From assembly GCA_036346375.1 (NCBI GenBank), contig CM070508.1:25178852-25242851 (forward strand): a stretch of DNA of 64,000 nt, written 5' to 3'. Numbering within the stretch: position 1 is the stretch's first letter; each line of letters begins with the position of its first letter. A program made the position numbers and the translations under genes. This document shows, in pieces, positions 11,892-23,344 of this stretch. The notes beneath the pieces were generated by a model. That model saw only the letters and a program-made list of their open reading frames with translations. It was not told where the DNA came from and searched no databases. The DNA is from Guadua angustifolia. Taxonomy: Eukaryota > Streptophyta > Magnoliopsida > Poales > Poaceae.

Positions 11892-12375
11892 CACTACTAC
11901 AGAACGACACATCACTATCACTGTATCTGTGTCGGTTCTTAAGTTTTTCGAAAAAACGATTGTGATAAGTAACCCGGAGGGTGTTAGTAATAATCACTAT
12001 CGGTTACGAGATTATAAGTGATTGTGATGTAGTTGGACACATCCGAATCGGTTCTCTACTAAAAGTGATAGTGATGTGCACGGTCATCACTATCGGTTCT
12101 TTTCATAAAAGTGATAGTGATATGCGTGATCATCACTATCACTTCTATGAAAAGAACCGATAGTGATGACCGTGCACATCACTATCACTTTTAGTAGAGA
12201 ACCGATTCTCGATGTGCAGATGGTTATCACTATCGGTTCTTTTATAGAAGCGATAGTGATGACCGTGCACATCACTATCGCTTGTTGAAAAGAACCGATT
12301 TCGATGTGCTCGTGCTTGTCAACAAGTAATGACCGTGCACATCACTATCGCTTTTCAAAAGAACCGATTCGATGT
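11892..12375 (+). repeat. left subterminal repeat array of CACTA-1
   Basis: Direct and inverted copies of an ATCACTATCGGTTCTTTT-type unit alternate with AAAAGTGATAGTGATG. The array includes a 164-bp palindrome at 12045-12208. CACTA accessory proteins bind such subterminal motifs; the repeat is read directly. Confidence 0.92.
12045..12208. repeat. 164-bp palindrome within the subterminal array
   Basis: The arms run from GAATCGGTTCTCTACTAAAA inwards to an axis at about 12126. The right arm ends with the complementary TTTTAGTAGAGAACCGATTC. Mismatches are few, so the DNA or its RNA could fold into a long hairpin. Confidence 0.9.
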
Positions 12376-12384
12376 GCCTCGCTA

Positions 12385-12397
12385 GGTTATATATACC
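12385..12397 (+). promoter_or_regulatory. candidate TATA box for CACTA-1 gene 1
   Basis: GGTTATATATACC lies just inside the left subterminal array, upstream of the transposase on the same strand and at the expected place for the element promoter. It is predicted by position and motif only. Confidence 0.5.
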
Positions 12398-12714
12398 ACT
12401 CAGACTTGAACTCTTCTCTGTTGTTGCTCAGAGGAGATTTCTCCGCCACCCGAGAAAATAGCTCATATTGTGTGGTTGGAAGCAATACTTGAGTAAGAAA
12501 ATTTGAAGTCCTCATGGGTGGGTATTAAGAGGGCAAAATTGAAACCCTATCTTGAGGAGATTCCCTGTTTTTGCCTGTTTTGAGGAGATTCCTTTGGAAT
12601 TGTGTCGTGCTTTCAGATTTCACACTCTTTATTTGACAAGCACATATCTATTTAATTTTTGTAGTGCGATCTCCTGTTTATATGGAATTATTATTGCTAT
12701 CATGTAGTAGCTTG

Positions 12715-13080
12715 TTATTAGAGTTTAGGCGGCGTAACCTCGTCTCCCGTTCGAGGTGCTTATTTATAAATATCTTGAACAAAGGGCATATTTATAAGCG
12801 GCGATCTCGAATTGTCCACGTTTTTAGACGGTTCGAGGATATATGGTTCGAGCAAGTTCTGGGCTGTGTTGTACAACTTGAGTAGATTTGGTAGCGTCTC
12901 TCGGTGTTCTCCGGATACACACCCTCTTGACTGTTGTCGAGGCGTGTATCCGGAGAACAGCAGGAGATCTTGAAATTTTTCTCGAGTTGTACAACGGCTT
13001 AGGAACTTTCCGAACCATATATCCTCGAATGGGATTAGGTCCTAACCTATTTAGAGATTAGGAGTCATCGTTGGTACCCT
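12715..13080 (+). repeat. duplicated foldback block, copy A
   Basis: This block is repeated at about 19050-19425. Its core is a 200-bp inverted repeat (12831-13030) that begins GTTCGAGGATATATGGTTCG and ends with the near-complement. At the centre is a perfect 15-bp stem, GTTCTCCGGATACAC (12906-12920) with GTGTATCCGGAGAAC (12944-12958). A smaller AT-rich hairpin (about 12758-12800) precedes it. It lies upstream of CACTA-1 gene 1, probably in its leader or first intron. Confidence 0.9.
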
Positions 13081-13373
13081 TGTTTTGTTTAGTTGTAGTA
13101 GAAAGATTTGCAAGCTCTTGCACTAGCTATATAATTAGATTATTTGATATCATTGTTGATGTTAAAATTTATGTCTCTTATGTAGGAATTGGAAGCTTTA
13201 AACTAGGGAAGAAGCTAGCTAGGTATCGATCGGGAGTACATTTATATATCTTGGAACACATCCACTATTTTGCAAAGGTAATATTAATTGAAATGATGTC
13301 TCAATATTTAAAATAGCTATAGCTAGTTGTCGCTCGCTTTTTCCTTAATTTATTGTGCGAAATTTAATTGCAG

Positions 13374-16300
13374 ATGGACCGTGAGGAATGGATGTATCGG
13401 AAAAGCCGTGTGAGTGCTGAATTTGAGAGGGTGTTAAGGAGTTCAAAAAATTGCGAAGGCGACATGGTGAGGAGGGTGTAAACTTCATATATTGTCCTTG
13501 CATTGATTGCACGAATCGAGGAGATTTAACAACTCATCTCAAATTGAGAACCACGATTTGGCGTGGCCGTGAGGAATTACACATGTTGGATCCATCACGA
13601 GGAGGCAGGTAGTACCCTTCCGACATGCAACGAAGATACGGTGGAACCGGATGACGAGTTGCATCCTGATATGTTTGAGGAGGATAATTTGGAGCAAATG
13701 TTGCGGGATGTGGAGGGTAATTACACGGAAGAGAGTTTGAAAAGTTTAAAAGCTTGATAGAAGGCGATGCCAAACCGCTATTCACAAAGTTGCAAAGCGG
13801 AATACACCAAAGTTGGGTTCGGTCCTTGCATTGTTGAGCGAAGGCAAAACACCGTTGGATAGATACAAGTTTCAATGCACTACTAGTTCTTCTATCGGAT
13901 CGCTTCTTGAGGGAAACGAGTTGCCAACAAGCATTTATGAAGCGAAGAAGCTACTATGTCCCATGGGAATGGAAATAGAAAGGATACATGCATGTCCGAA
14001 TGATTGCATCTTGTACCGTAACGCACATCGGGAGCTACGTTTGTCGGTTTGCGGTGTGCCCTGGTACAAACAAAAGGAGAAGCGTAACGACAAGAAGCGA
14101 AGAGCCGGGCAACGACGGTGAAGAGGTCACTAAAGGTGCACCGCCAAGGTATTGTGGTACTTGCCCATCATTCCCGTCTGGAGCGATTGTTTGCAAATCC
14201 GAGAGAGGCAAAATTGTTGCGTTGGCATTACGAGTCTTGAAAGGAAGATGGCAAGTGAGACACCTGGCGATTCGGCTCAATGGAGAAACATCGATTAGAA
14301 ACATGAGGAGTTTGGTGCGAAATGAGGAACATAAGATTTGGGTTGAGTCTTGTGGAATGAATCCGTTTGGTAACATGAGCACTCGTCACAAAGACACCTA
14401 GCGATTCATTGTGTATCTACAACCTCCCTCCTTGGTCGTGCATGAAGCGGAAGTATATCATGATGTCATTACTAATCTCGGGACCCAAACAGTAGGAAAT
14501 GATATTGATGTGTACCTTACACCATTGATCGAGGATTTGGTAAAATTGTGGAATGAGGGGTCGTCGTGTGGGATGCGTACAAAGAGAGCATTTCACCCTA
14601 CTTGCTATGGTATTTTGCACCATAAATGATTTCCGGCCCTTGGTAATTTGGCGAATTCTGATCTGAAATGAGCCAAATTGTGTCCTATTTGTGAAGAGGA
14701 GACTGAGAGTCTATGGCTGCCGAATTCCAAGAAAATTGTGTATATGGGTCACCGTAGGTTTCTACCTCGAAGTCATCGATACCGTAAGATGGATGACAAA
14801 TTTGATGGGAAGAGGGAAGTCCGTTCGGCACCGCAGCCTATGAGTGGAAGCCAAGTATATTCACGTGTAGGGAAGTCCGTTCGGCACCGCAGCCTATGAG
14901 TGGAAGCCAAGTATATTCACGTGTAGAAGATATCGATGTTCAGTATGGAAAGAGCTGTAAATCTGTTCGTCCTAGGACCATTTGGAAGAAGAGGTCAATA
15001 TTTTGGGACTTACCGTACTAGAAGGAGTTAGATGTCCGGCATTGTATTGATGTCATGCATGTTGAGAAGAATGTCTGCGACAACTTGGTTGGCATCCTGC
15101 TGAACATACCTGGGAAGACCAAAGATGGTGTCAATGCTCGTCGCGACATGGCATACATGGGAATCAGGCCCAGACTTGCAGTGATAGAGGAGGATGGAAA
15201 AGGTCCGTACATCCCTGCTGCATGCTACACCCTGTCCAAGAAGGAGAAAGAAGATCTCTGCAAATGTCTCCAAAGTATTAAAGTTCCATCGGCTACTCAT
15301 GAACATTAGAAAGCTTGTGTCTATGGATGATTTGAAGTTGTTGGGCATGAAGTCCCATGACCGCCATGTCTTGATGACCCAAATGCTCCGGTTGCAATCC
15401 AAATATTCTCCTAGAGGATGTCGGGTTGGCAATCACAAAGTTGTGTTATTTCTTCAATGCGATCTCTGCAAAGTTCTTGACCCGATGTACTAGACAACTT
15501 CTGAGTGAGGTGGTGCGAGACTCTGTGTCACCTTGAGATGCATTTCCCACCGTCGTTCTTTGAGTAATGGTCCACCTTGTTGTTCACCTTGTCGAGAGAT
15601 TAAGATATGTGGACCCGCTTTCCTACGTTACATGTATCCGTTCGAGAGGTACATGGGTATATTAAAGTCGACGTGAGGAATCGATTGAAGCTTCGAGGGT
15701 AGTATTGTTGAAGGTTATGGGGTGAAGAGGTTATTGAGTTTTGCGTGGATTACGGGTAAAGACAAGCAATCGGTGTTCTGTACCTCGTCATGAGGGCGGA
15801 CTTCTTTGTAAAGGAACCGTTGGGTCCAAACTAATGAGTCCGAGGTTTGATATGTATTGCAAGGCGCATTTCACGATCTTGAGAATAAGCGCAGAAGTTT
15901 GTCCATACATTGAGCAAACATAAGTTGATATTACGGAAGAGAATCCACAAATGGATGAGCTTTCCATCGCACAAGAACACAATGATCGATTCCTCACATG
16001 GTTCAAAGAAAAAGCGGAGGTCTCCTTTAGTGAGAATGTAAAATGGTTGGCTGACGGACCAAGATTTAATGTACAAACATGGCAGGGGTACGATATTAAT
16101 GGTTACACCTTTTACACTGAGAGTCAAGATGCCAAGAGTACTGTCCAAAATAGTGGTGTGAGTATAAATGCTTTCTCTGATGATCATCACTCGAAAACAG
16201 TCTCCCCAACCGCAATGAACTCCTACTATGGGATGATCGAAGAAATTTGGGAGCTCGATTATGGAATATACCAAGTTCCATTATTCCGATGTAAGTGGGT

Positions 16301-16559
16301 ACGACTTCCACATGGAGTGAAGGTCGACAAGAGAGGCTTTACTATTGTGGATCTCAGTAGACTCGCCTACAAAGATGATCCGTTTGTCCTTGCGAAGCAA
16401 GCAACTCAAGTCTTTTACGTGCGCGATCCGGCCAATCCGAGGTTGCACGTCGTTCTTCATGGCAAGAGACGGATCGTAGGAGTTGAAGATGTTGTAGATG
16501 AAGAAGAGTATAACCAATTCGATGAGATGCCTTCATTTGCGAGATGGGGCTTGTCTTAG
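13374..16559 (+). pseudogene. CACTA tnp2-type transposase, frameshifted (CACTA-1 gene 1)
   Basis: The ATG at 13374 directly follows a splice-acceptor-like TTGCAG and starts MDREEWMYRK, the transposase-associated domain, continuing in another frame with FIYCPCIDCTNR. Tnp2 blocks follow in changing frames: NELPTSIYEAKKLL (about 13920), ICEEETESLWLPNSKK (about 14685), and DVMHVEKNVCDNLVG with TKDGVNARRD (about 15050-15150). DUF4218-like blocks follow (NIRKLVSMDDLKLLGMKSHD at 15300; severely broken 15490-15950). A long open DUF4216 region covers 15951-16559 with YDINGYTFYTE and AYKDDPFVLAKQATQVFYV. At least six frame breaks make it non-functional. A 57-bp tandem duplication at 14815-14927 adds damage. 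Confidence 0.9.
14815..14927 (+). repeat. 57-bp tandem duplication inside the transposase pseudogene
   Basis: The segment starting GGAAGTCCGTTCGGCACCGC and ending ATTCACGTGTAG occurs twice head to tail without visible differences. It duplicates codons of the tnp2 region, so it arose after the gene lost constraint or helped break it. Confidence 0.9.
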
Positions 16560-17067
16560 CGGGGATGGCGACACACATGGAGCCAATTACATGCGAGTAG
16601 ATCATCATGAAGGGCGATTGTAAATAAATGGACTATTATAATGTATGTAAAATTGCTGTTTGGAGGCTTGATTGAAATGCATGCAATTTCTCTTTATGCT
16701 GCACTTTGTGCCATATGTTGTGAAAGAAAATTCCATTTGACAAAATTACTTTTGGGAAAGCTTGTAAATAGTCGAAAGTTCATTTTCGGAAATTTGCGTA
16801 CAATTCAGATTAATTTGAAAAAGTTTTGACTTTTCTCGCTTTTACGCACAAATCATGTCTCTGAAATGAATTTTGGCATATTTCTTGAATGATGTCGCTT
16901 TTCCAAAAATTATTTTATGAAAAGTTTTGCGGTATCTGAAATATGTTTCTGCAAAATTTCTAATAATTTCAACAATGTACGACAAAGTTATGGCATTTTC
17001 TCTCTTTGATGAAATGCTGAAAATTCAGAACTTGCAGATGTCTGAAAAGGAATAGTGCAATAAACTA
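16560..17067. other. AT-rich 3' region after CACTA-1 gene 1
   Basis: No gene is recognisable. The stretch holds the 3' untranslated region of the transposase and the DNA leading to the internal repeat array. Confidence 0.4.
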
Positions 17068-17565
17068 CATCAGTGTCGGTTTTATTAAAAAAAGTGATAC
17101 TAATGAGTAACATCAGTGTTCTTTTAGAAAAGTGATGATCAAGCATCAGTATCGGTTTTATTAAACAAGTGATACTGATGACTAACATCAGTGTTCTATT
17201 AGAAATTGATGATAAAGCATCAGTATCGGTTTTTATTAAAAAGTGATAGTAATGATAAAGCATCCAGTGTCGGTTTTATTAAACAAGTGATACTGATGAC
17301 TAACATCATTGTTCTATTAGAAAAGTGATGATAAAGCATCAGTATCGGTTTTTATTAAAAAAGTGATACTAATGATAAAGCATCGATGTCGGTTTTATTA
17401 AAAAGTGATACTAATTATAAAGAATCGATGTCGATTTTCTTAAAAGAGTGATACTAATAATAAAGCATCGATGTCGGTTTTCTTAAAAGAGTGATACTAA
17501 TGATATATCGCGATGTCGGTTTTCTTAAAAGAGTGATACTAATGATCAATCATCGGTTTTCTTAA
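17068..17565 (+). repeat. internal tandem array resembling CACTA subterminal repeats
   Basis: A unit of roughly 35-65 bp recurs about ten times, with core (G/T)TCGGTTTT(A/C)TTAAAA..AGTGATACTAATGA. It has the same layout as the terminal repeats (TCGGTT...AAAAGTGATA), but lies between the two genes of CACTA-1, about 5 kb from the left end and 6 kb from the right. Confidence 0.85.
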
Positions 17566-17571
17566 AAACAC

Positions 17572-17890
17572 GGCCCATTCTCGCGACCATAGCCATTAGC
17601 CAGCGCGCCACGCTTAACCCTAGTCGCTGAGTGCCCTTCGACGCCGACGCCTCCCGCCCGTCGACGCCGACGCCGCCCCACTCCCGGTGCCGACGCCGAC
17701 GCCGCCTTCGCGCCACCCCACACCGCGACCGGTGCCTTCGACGCCGACGCCCCCCCTCCCGGTGCCCTTCGACGCCGACGCCCCCACGCCACCCCCACAC
17801 CGCCCCGGTGCCCTTCGACGCCGACGCCGACGCCGCCCCCACTCCCCGATGCCTTTCGACGCCGACGTCACCCCCACACCGCAGCCCTAC
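17572..17890 (+). repeat. GC-rich minisatellite (GCCCTTCGACGCCGACGCC-type)
   Basis: An imperfect repeat of CCTTCGACGCCGACGCC with variable spacers gives open frames on both strands encoding only Pro/Thr/Arg/Ala-rich runs. I read these frames as repeat artefacts. Composition contrasts sharply with the AT-rich flanks. Confidence 0.85.
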
Positions 17891-17904
17891 GAATTTTGTA
17901 ATGC

Positions 17905-17983
17905 AAAATCTCGTCTTGATATTGGCATGTTCACAGTGAAAAATCTCGTCTTGATATTGGCATGTTCACATGTTCACAGTGAA
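17905..17983 (+). repeat. two-copy direct repeat
   Basis: AAATCTCGTCTTGATATTGG plus the following CATGTTCACA occur twice in tandem with a period of about 36 bp. Confidence 0.8.
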
Positions 17984-19049
17984 AATCTTTTATGCCTTGG
18001 GGTTCAGATTACTCTCTTCTTGTTCTGCTGCCTGTGGGGTTGAGATTGGTATTGCCTCTGTGATGATTATAGGGTAGAATTGATATTGGCAATTTATTTT
18101 GAGAATAAGGCCTTGGTGGTAGACTTAGATGCATTAGAAGTTTTGATTATTTCACTGTTTGATAGTCAGATTGTTAATCCAGTTCAGTTTTGGCTTATAT
18201 GTGACTATTGCTTATGATTCATCAATTCGGTTAGCGACTTGTTGATCGATTTCATATATGCTCCAGTAGCTTTTCTTGTTCAATTAGCCTACTGATCTGG
18301 ATCTTGTTGATAAAAGTAATAAACTGCAGATACTACATTCTGTCTATTGGGTTAGTTACTTCTTATGTTGGCAGGTTACAATAAGCTATATTGACATGAT
18401 TAGTATATCTCACTTATATATTAATCTGGATACATACTGCTCTGAATTTAATTGAGGACTTTACATAACAGTGAATCTTGATATCAATTCCATTTGTGCA
18501 TGTTAAGGTGGTAAGGGTTTGAGGCCTTATTCACTCAATTTATTGTCTTGCCCATTCATGAGTAAGGTTGAAGATTTATAATCTTCAAACCAAACCCTAA
18601 AATCTGAGAGCAATCACATATTATTTCCTCCCTACTACCATAGTAGACATGATTCTTTTCATGAATGCCATAGTCTACATAATTTATTTCATCTTCTCAA
18701 ATATGTTAGTATGGTCATTCTTGAATCATGTATATGTTCTCATATTGTTGTATGGAATAATATATAAAAACTTGCTCTTATGTCAGCTCTATACAAACAT
18801 GGAAATTGGCTGTGAGTCCATCTCGATTAGTAAATAACAACATATTAAGTACTGGTGGATGCAATAGTTAAATTCTAGCTTCGTATTACATTTGAAACAC
18901 AAACCAAATAATAGATAGTACTACGGGGTTATTTGCAAAGTTGATTCTGAAGAAGTTCAATTTTTGAAAACTACTTGGCGCCACGCCGCCAGTATAGTGC
19001 TTTTTTTGTACTTGTATTTTTTAATTGTATGTTATTATTGTTACTGTAA
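17984..19049. other. AT-rich intergenic DNA of CACTA-1
   Basis: No coding signal is recognised between the minisatellite and the second foldback block. It may contain the promoter or a non-coding first exon of gene 2. Confidence 0.35.
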
Positions 19050-19425
19050 TATGATCTACGTTAGAGTTCAAAATCGTAACATCGTCTCCGTTCGAGAGTA
19101 CTTGATTATGAATATGCCATTTCAGCATATTCATAAGCAAGCAGTCTCGAATTGTCCACGTTTTTTGGATAGTTCGAGGATATGTGGTTCGAGCAAGTTC
19201 CTGAGCTATGTTATACAACTTCAGAGTTGATTTCGGTAGCGTTTCCTGGTGTTCTCCGGATACACACCCTCTTGACTGTTGTCGAGGCGTGTATCCGGAG
19301 AACAATGTGAGATGTCACAAATTTTCTCCGGTTGTACAACGGCTTAGGAACTTGCTCGAACCACATATCCTCGAATGGGATTAGGACCAAACCTATTTAG
19401 AGATTAGGGGTTATCGTTGGTACGT
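19050..19425 (+). repeat. duplicated foldback block, copy B
   Basis: This is the homologue of the block at 12715-13080. The 205-bp inverted repeat at 19172-19376 has nearly perfect outer arms (TTCGAGGATATGTGGTTCGA and its complement) and the same central 15-bp stem (19251-19265 with 19289-19303). A second hairpin around ATGAATATGC...GCATATTCAT lies at about 19105-19140. It is upstream of gene 2, as copy A is upstream of gene 1. Confidence 0.9.
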
Positions 19426-19710
19426 ATTTAGTTGGTCAACAGATATTGCATGTTATGTCGCTTACTAACTTGACCTTCTTGTGTTGCTATTCTTGCAAGT
19501 ATCGAAAACCAGCCTATTGTTCACATTGTCTTGCAAGTATCCTTGTGTTGCTATGTCGCTTACTAACTTGACCTTCTTGTGTTGCTATTCTTGTGTTGCT
19601 ATGAATTATCTGTTGATCCTTTACAAGATTTATTGTCAAGTGCATATAGTAGCTTCAAATTGCTTTCTCTCATGTCACACATATGACCTTATCAGATAAG
19701 AAAACTCAAA

Positions 19711-22700
19711 ATGTCGCAAATAGAGAGCATCGGCTCGTTGCGAACAGTAGAAGAGTCTTCTTGAGGGCCGAGCATGGTTCCAATTACTAAAGGGCCGAGT
19801 AAGGTGAGGAAGACCCGAGGACCAAACAAAGGGGCTCAGGAGAACGCCGCAGTTCTCCGCTTCAATGCCATGGGGTGCACGGGCCCTCCTAAGTACATGG
19901 GGCGTCACCGGTCATTTCTTGGCCAATTGGTGAGGAGAGAGTGCCCATAACAATTAAGGATTGGAGAAAGGAAGTCGCGCTAAGGTAAGAATCGGTTGTG
20001 GGACGAGGTTAAGAGTAAATAGATTATAGAGGAGGAAGATGAACCCAGAGCGAGGCAGACGCCTTTGAAGAGGATGGGTGTGGCCTTGAGGCACTTCAAG
20101 ACCCTTATGCACAATGTGATGCGTCTTTGAAAGGCCGTACACCATTCGAGTGGTATCCATTTGTGACCCCGATGTTTGGGTAGAATTCACGAGGATGAAG
20201 GGTACGCCGAGGCAGAAGCGAGAGAGAGGAACACCGCTGTCCGTGAGGCTTAACACGCACCCGCACCACCTCGACAAAGTGGCTATGAGGGAAGAAGGCG
20301 AGTGGGCGCGACTAGCCGAGGAGTGCACTCACTCCGGACGGTGATGCCTTACTCCCACATATCGAGGAGCGGCACGCAATCGGGTATTAGCGAGGACAAA
20401 GAAAACTCGACGGGCAGCTTGTAGTTGCAAACCTCGCTACCGCTCAAGTCGTCTCTACCATCGTAAGACATCTAACTTAGTACAATACAATTGACCCAAC
20501 TTGTTGTATTTCAAATCTAATTAGTACTCGCTTATTACGGGAAGAGGTAAGCCGGTGAAAAGAACAGGGACCTTCTGAGCCAAGGGTCGAAGGACACCTG
20601 TCGTCTGCGATCGGAAGTCCGACCATAAGGCGGTGCTTGCCGTAGGGGCGGACACACGAAGAAGTCCTACTTTCAAGATGATGCCTGCGAAGTTGTATCA
20701 AGGTCATGGCGAGCACGTGAGGGCGCCTCAAGGACACACTAAGGGAGCGGTGAGGGAGGAGATTAAGGAGGAGATGAGGGGAGATGACACGACGTGAGGA
20801 GGAGATAAGAGGGAGATGATGGCACGTGAGGATCGCTGAGGGCCGAGATGATTTCCCAGTCGAGCAGATGCCCTCGATTGTCATAGAAGTCGTGCCCGAC
20901 CTAGCATTGCGGTTCCAAAAATGATAAGACCGGTCCCGGTGAAGGTAATAATTAATTTTTCTGAGTTAAAGCTATGAGTGTAACTCCGCAATGTTTTCCT
21001 CAAGTTGTACACTTCTTGCGGTGCTGCGAAGTGCCAACTCACCATCATGACGGAGGATGGATTTCCGTCGAGGTTGACGCTGAGGTTGCATTTCCATGCA
21101 ACGAGACCGACCTTGTGCATGGTCACCGGGGAAGGGCTACATGAGGGTCTGAGGCGGACTCGCCCACGAAGACTTCTTATCACATATGCTCGATTTCCCC
21201 CCCAACGAAGATATCACCACTCTCGGGCAAGCACGCATGTCGTTCATCAAGTGGCCCACGACGGGTGTCGTCTTGGTCAAGGTAAAAAGTCCTCCACGTC
21301 TTCTCTACCATTCCAAGATTTCTGCAGAAGTTAAATATATGCGTGCCAGAGGTTCCTCCTGCGCCGCCTCCTGCTCTGCGCTGATCCTGCCTCCCGCTCC
21401 TCACTTTGCTCCTGCTCCTGCGCTCGATCTTGCTTCGCTCCTCCTTTGCTCTGCTCCTGCTCCTGCGCTTGCGCCTCCTCCTGCTCTGCTGCTCCCACTT
21501 CTGCTCCAACCGCAGTGATGACACAGAGTCTGAACTGGCGTGTAAAAGGACAAACACGACACCGTAGAACCACAGGAGGCCTCCGAGACTCCTTCCGCCA
21601 AGAGGGCAAAGGCGACAGAGGCCTGGCGCCCCTTAAGGTACTGAAAAGCCCTTGCCCGACCTCGGAGACTCCTTGACCCAGAAAGAAAAGTCGGCCAGCC
21701 CAGGCGAGGCCTCCGAGACTCCTTCCGCCAAGAGGGCAAAGCCGACAGAGGGCACTGGCGCCCTTAAGGTACTGAAAAGCCCATCGCCCGACCTCGGAGA
21801 CTCCTTGACCCGAGAAGAAAAATCGTCAAGACAGCCACAGCACCAGTATGATTATAAGGCCTACGAGCATGGAAAGCCCCGATTGCATCGCCTAACTCAA
21901 TTATCTAGGCGGTGGACTCGTATACTCCATGGATGGTACCTTGATAAGGTGAAGGCGGAAGAGCGTCGAGTCGACTTCAACGTGAAGTATAAAATGGTAC
22001 ATTTTCACCGTGACGAGGATGGAACATTCCCCGTCAGTTTTGAGGATCTATTCTGTGTGTACCAAATGAAAGCCGTCGATATTTTTACTTTACGATCATG
22101 GACGCTGTGAGTATCACACCATATAGCTTGCGCTCATGACTTTTATAGGATTTTGCATTATGTTTTCTCACATTCAACTCGAGTTGCAGGATAATGAGAC
22201 AACGAGCCGTGACGCATCTACACGAAGTTGGGTTTATCGACCCCGAGCTTGTGTCTGCGACCTTGGCTAGGCTTCAACCGGTGTTCGTTGCTAGCTACAT
22301 CAATGGGGTATTGCATGCTGAGTCGAAAAAGGACTTCATTGTATTGCCGTACCAGGAGTAAGCGATACTCTTGATTCAATTACTTATGCGCACTTAAAAC
22401 CGTATGTGAACTTATTTCCTTGCACTACATTTTATTTAATAAGCAACCATTGGGTTCTACTCGTCCTCGTTAGGGTGAAAACACAGTCTACACATTTAAC
22501 TCGATCGAGAAGAGACCGATGGTATCTGTGATCAAGCCTCCTTTGCGAAGTAAGCACATTATTGTAACCTAACACATCGAGGAATTTAACTACGTTTATT
22601 TTTTTGACTCAATGGTGCTCTCCAATGTATGCGGGGTTTCTCGGACTATGTCGATGAAGGAGGGCCGCACGACGACAAAAAGGGCAAGACACTGCAGTAT

Positions 22701-23072
22701 AAGCGATTTAAGGTACAAGTGCCTAGCATATATATGATTAATTTTTTTGACATCTAATCTTCGTGGGCTGAATTTCTTTTCTCTCTTCACAAGTGCCATC
22801 AACAGGCAGCGGTGACCATTCGGCTTCTATGTCATGCATTACATGCTCATCGTGGTCGGCAACTCGAACTTTTCCTAAGGTATATGCGTGCATAATAATA
22901 TACTTAGCCTTTTACATAGAAATTTTTAAACTAAAATTAATACAGTCATTTCTGATTTCCAGAAGATCAATATCCCCCAGAAGATTTTAGACAGCAAAGC
23001 ACTCAACAATTTACGAGACAACTTATGCGTTGGTCTTGGTTAGAAGTTATATCGAGAGGATGGCAGGTTTAG
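19711..23072 (+). pseudogene. second CACTA-1 protein with TNP1-like N part and Ulp1/C48-like C part, decayed
   Basis: From ATG 19711 (MSQIESIGSL) broken frames encode CACTA accessory-protein blocks: TRGPNKGAQENAAVLRFNAM, then LGQLVRRECPITIKDWRKE (about 19920-19980), and NTHPHHLDKVAMREEGEWAR (about 20250). The longest clean exon (to 22107) ends at a GTGAGT-type donor and carries RWTRILHGWYLDKVKAEERR. After an acceptor at about 22190 the next exon reads HEVGFIDPELV and KKDFIVLPYQ, then NHWVLLVL at 22446-22470 and FGFYVMHYM at 22817-22845. The order resembles the catalytic His and Cys parts of Ulp1-type (C48) cysteine proteases attached to plant CACTA proteins. Stops and frameshifts are many. 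The family link is moderate, from motif order only. Confidence 0.65.
21577..21829 (+). repeat. two-copy 130-bp tandem repeat
   Basis: Copies at 21577-21706 and 21707-21829 both begin AGGCCTCCGAGACTCCTTCC and contain TTAAGGTACTGAAAAGCCC. They differ by a few substitutions and small indels. They lie within an apparent exon of CACTA-1 gene 2. Confidence 0.9.
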
Positions 23073-23344
23073 AGATCTGAAGCATCCTACTAGTCCATAT
23101 GAAAACAATATTAATAATATATGTCAATTTGATATGTATCAGAGGAAGTCCATGTACTGATTGTCAAGCATGCTTGAGTTGTATATTGTGAACGACTATG
23201 ATATATATGTGTTGTAATTAAAGCGTTTACATTACGTGAATGTGATATATGCATCCTGTGTTACATTACGTGAATGTGATGATATATATTGTGTATTCGT
23301 ATTGAGAATTTAATCATGCTTTTTTGGAGAATTTGCAAAATGGC

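Noticed and set aside
17546..17939. Arg/Gly- and Pro/Thr-rich frames on both strands
   Set aside because: They are translations of a minisatellite.
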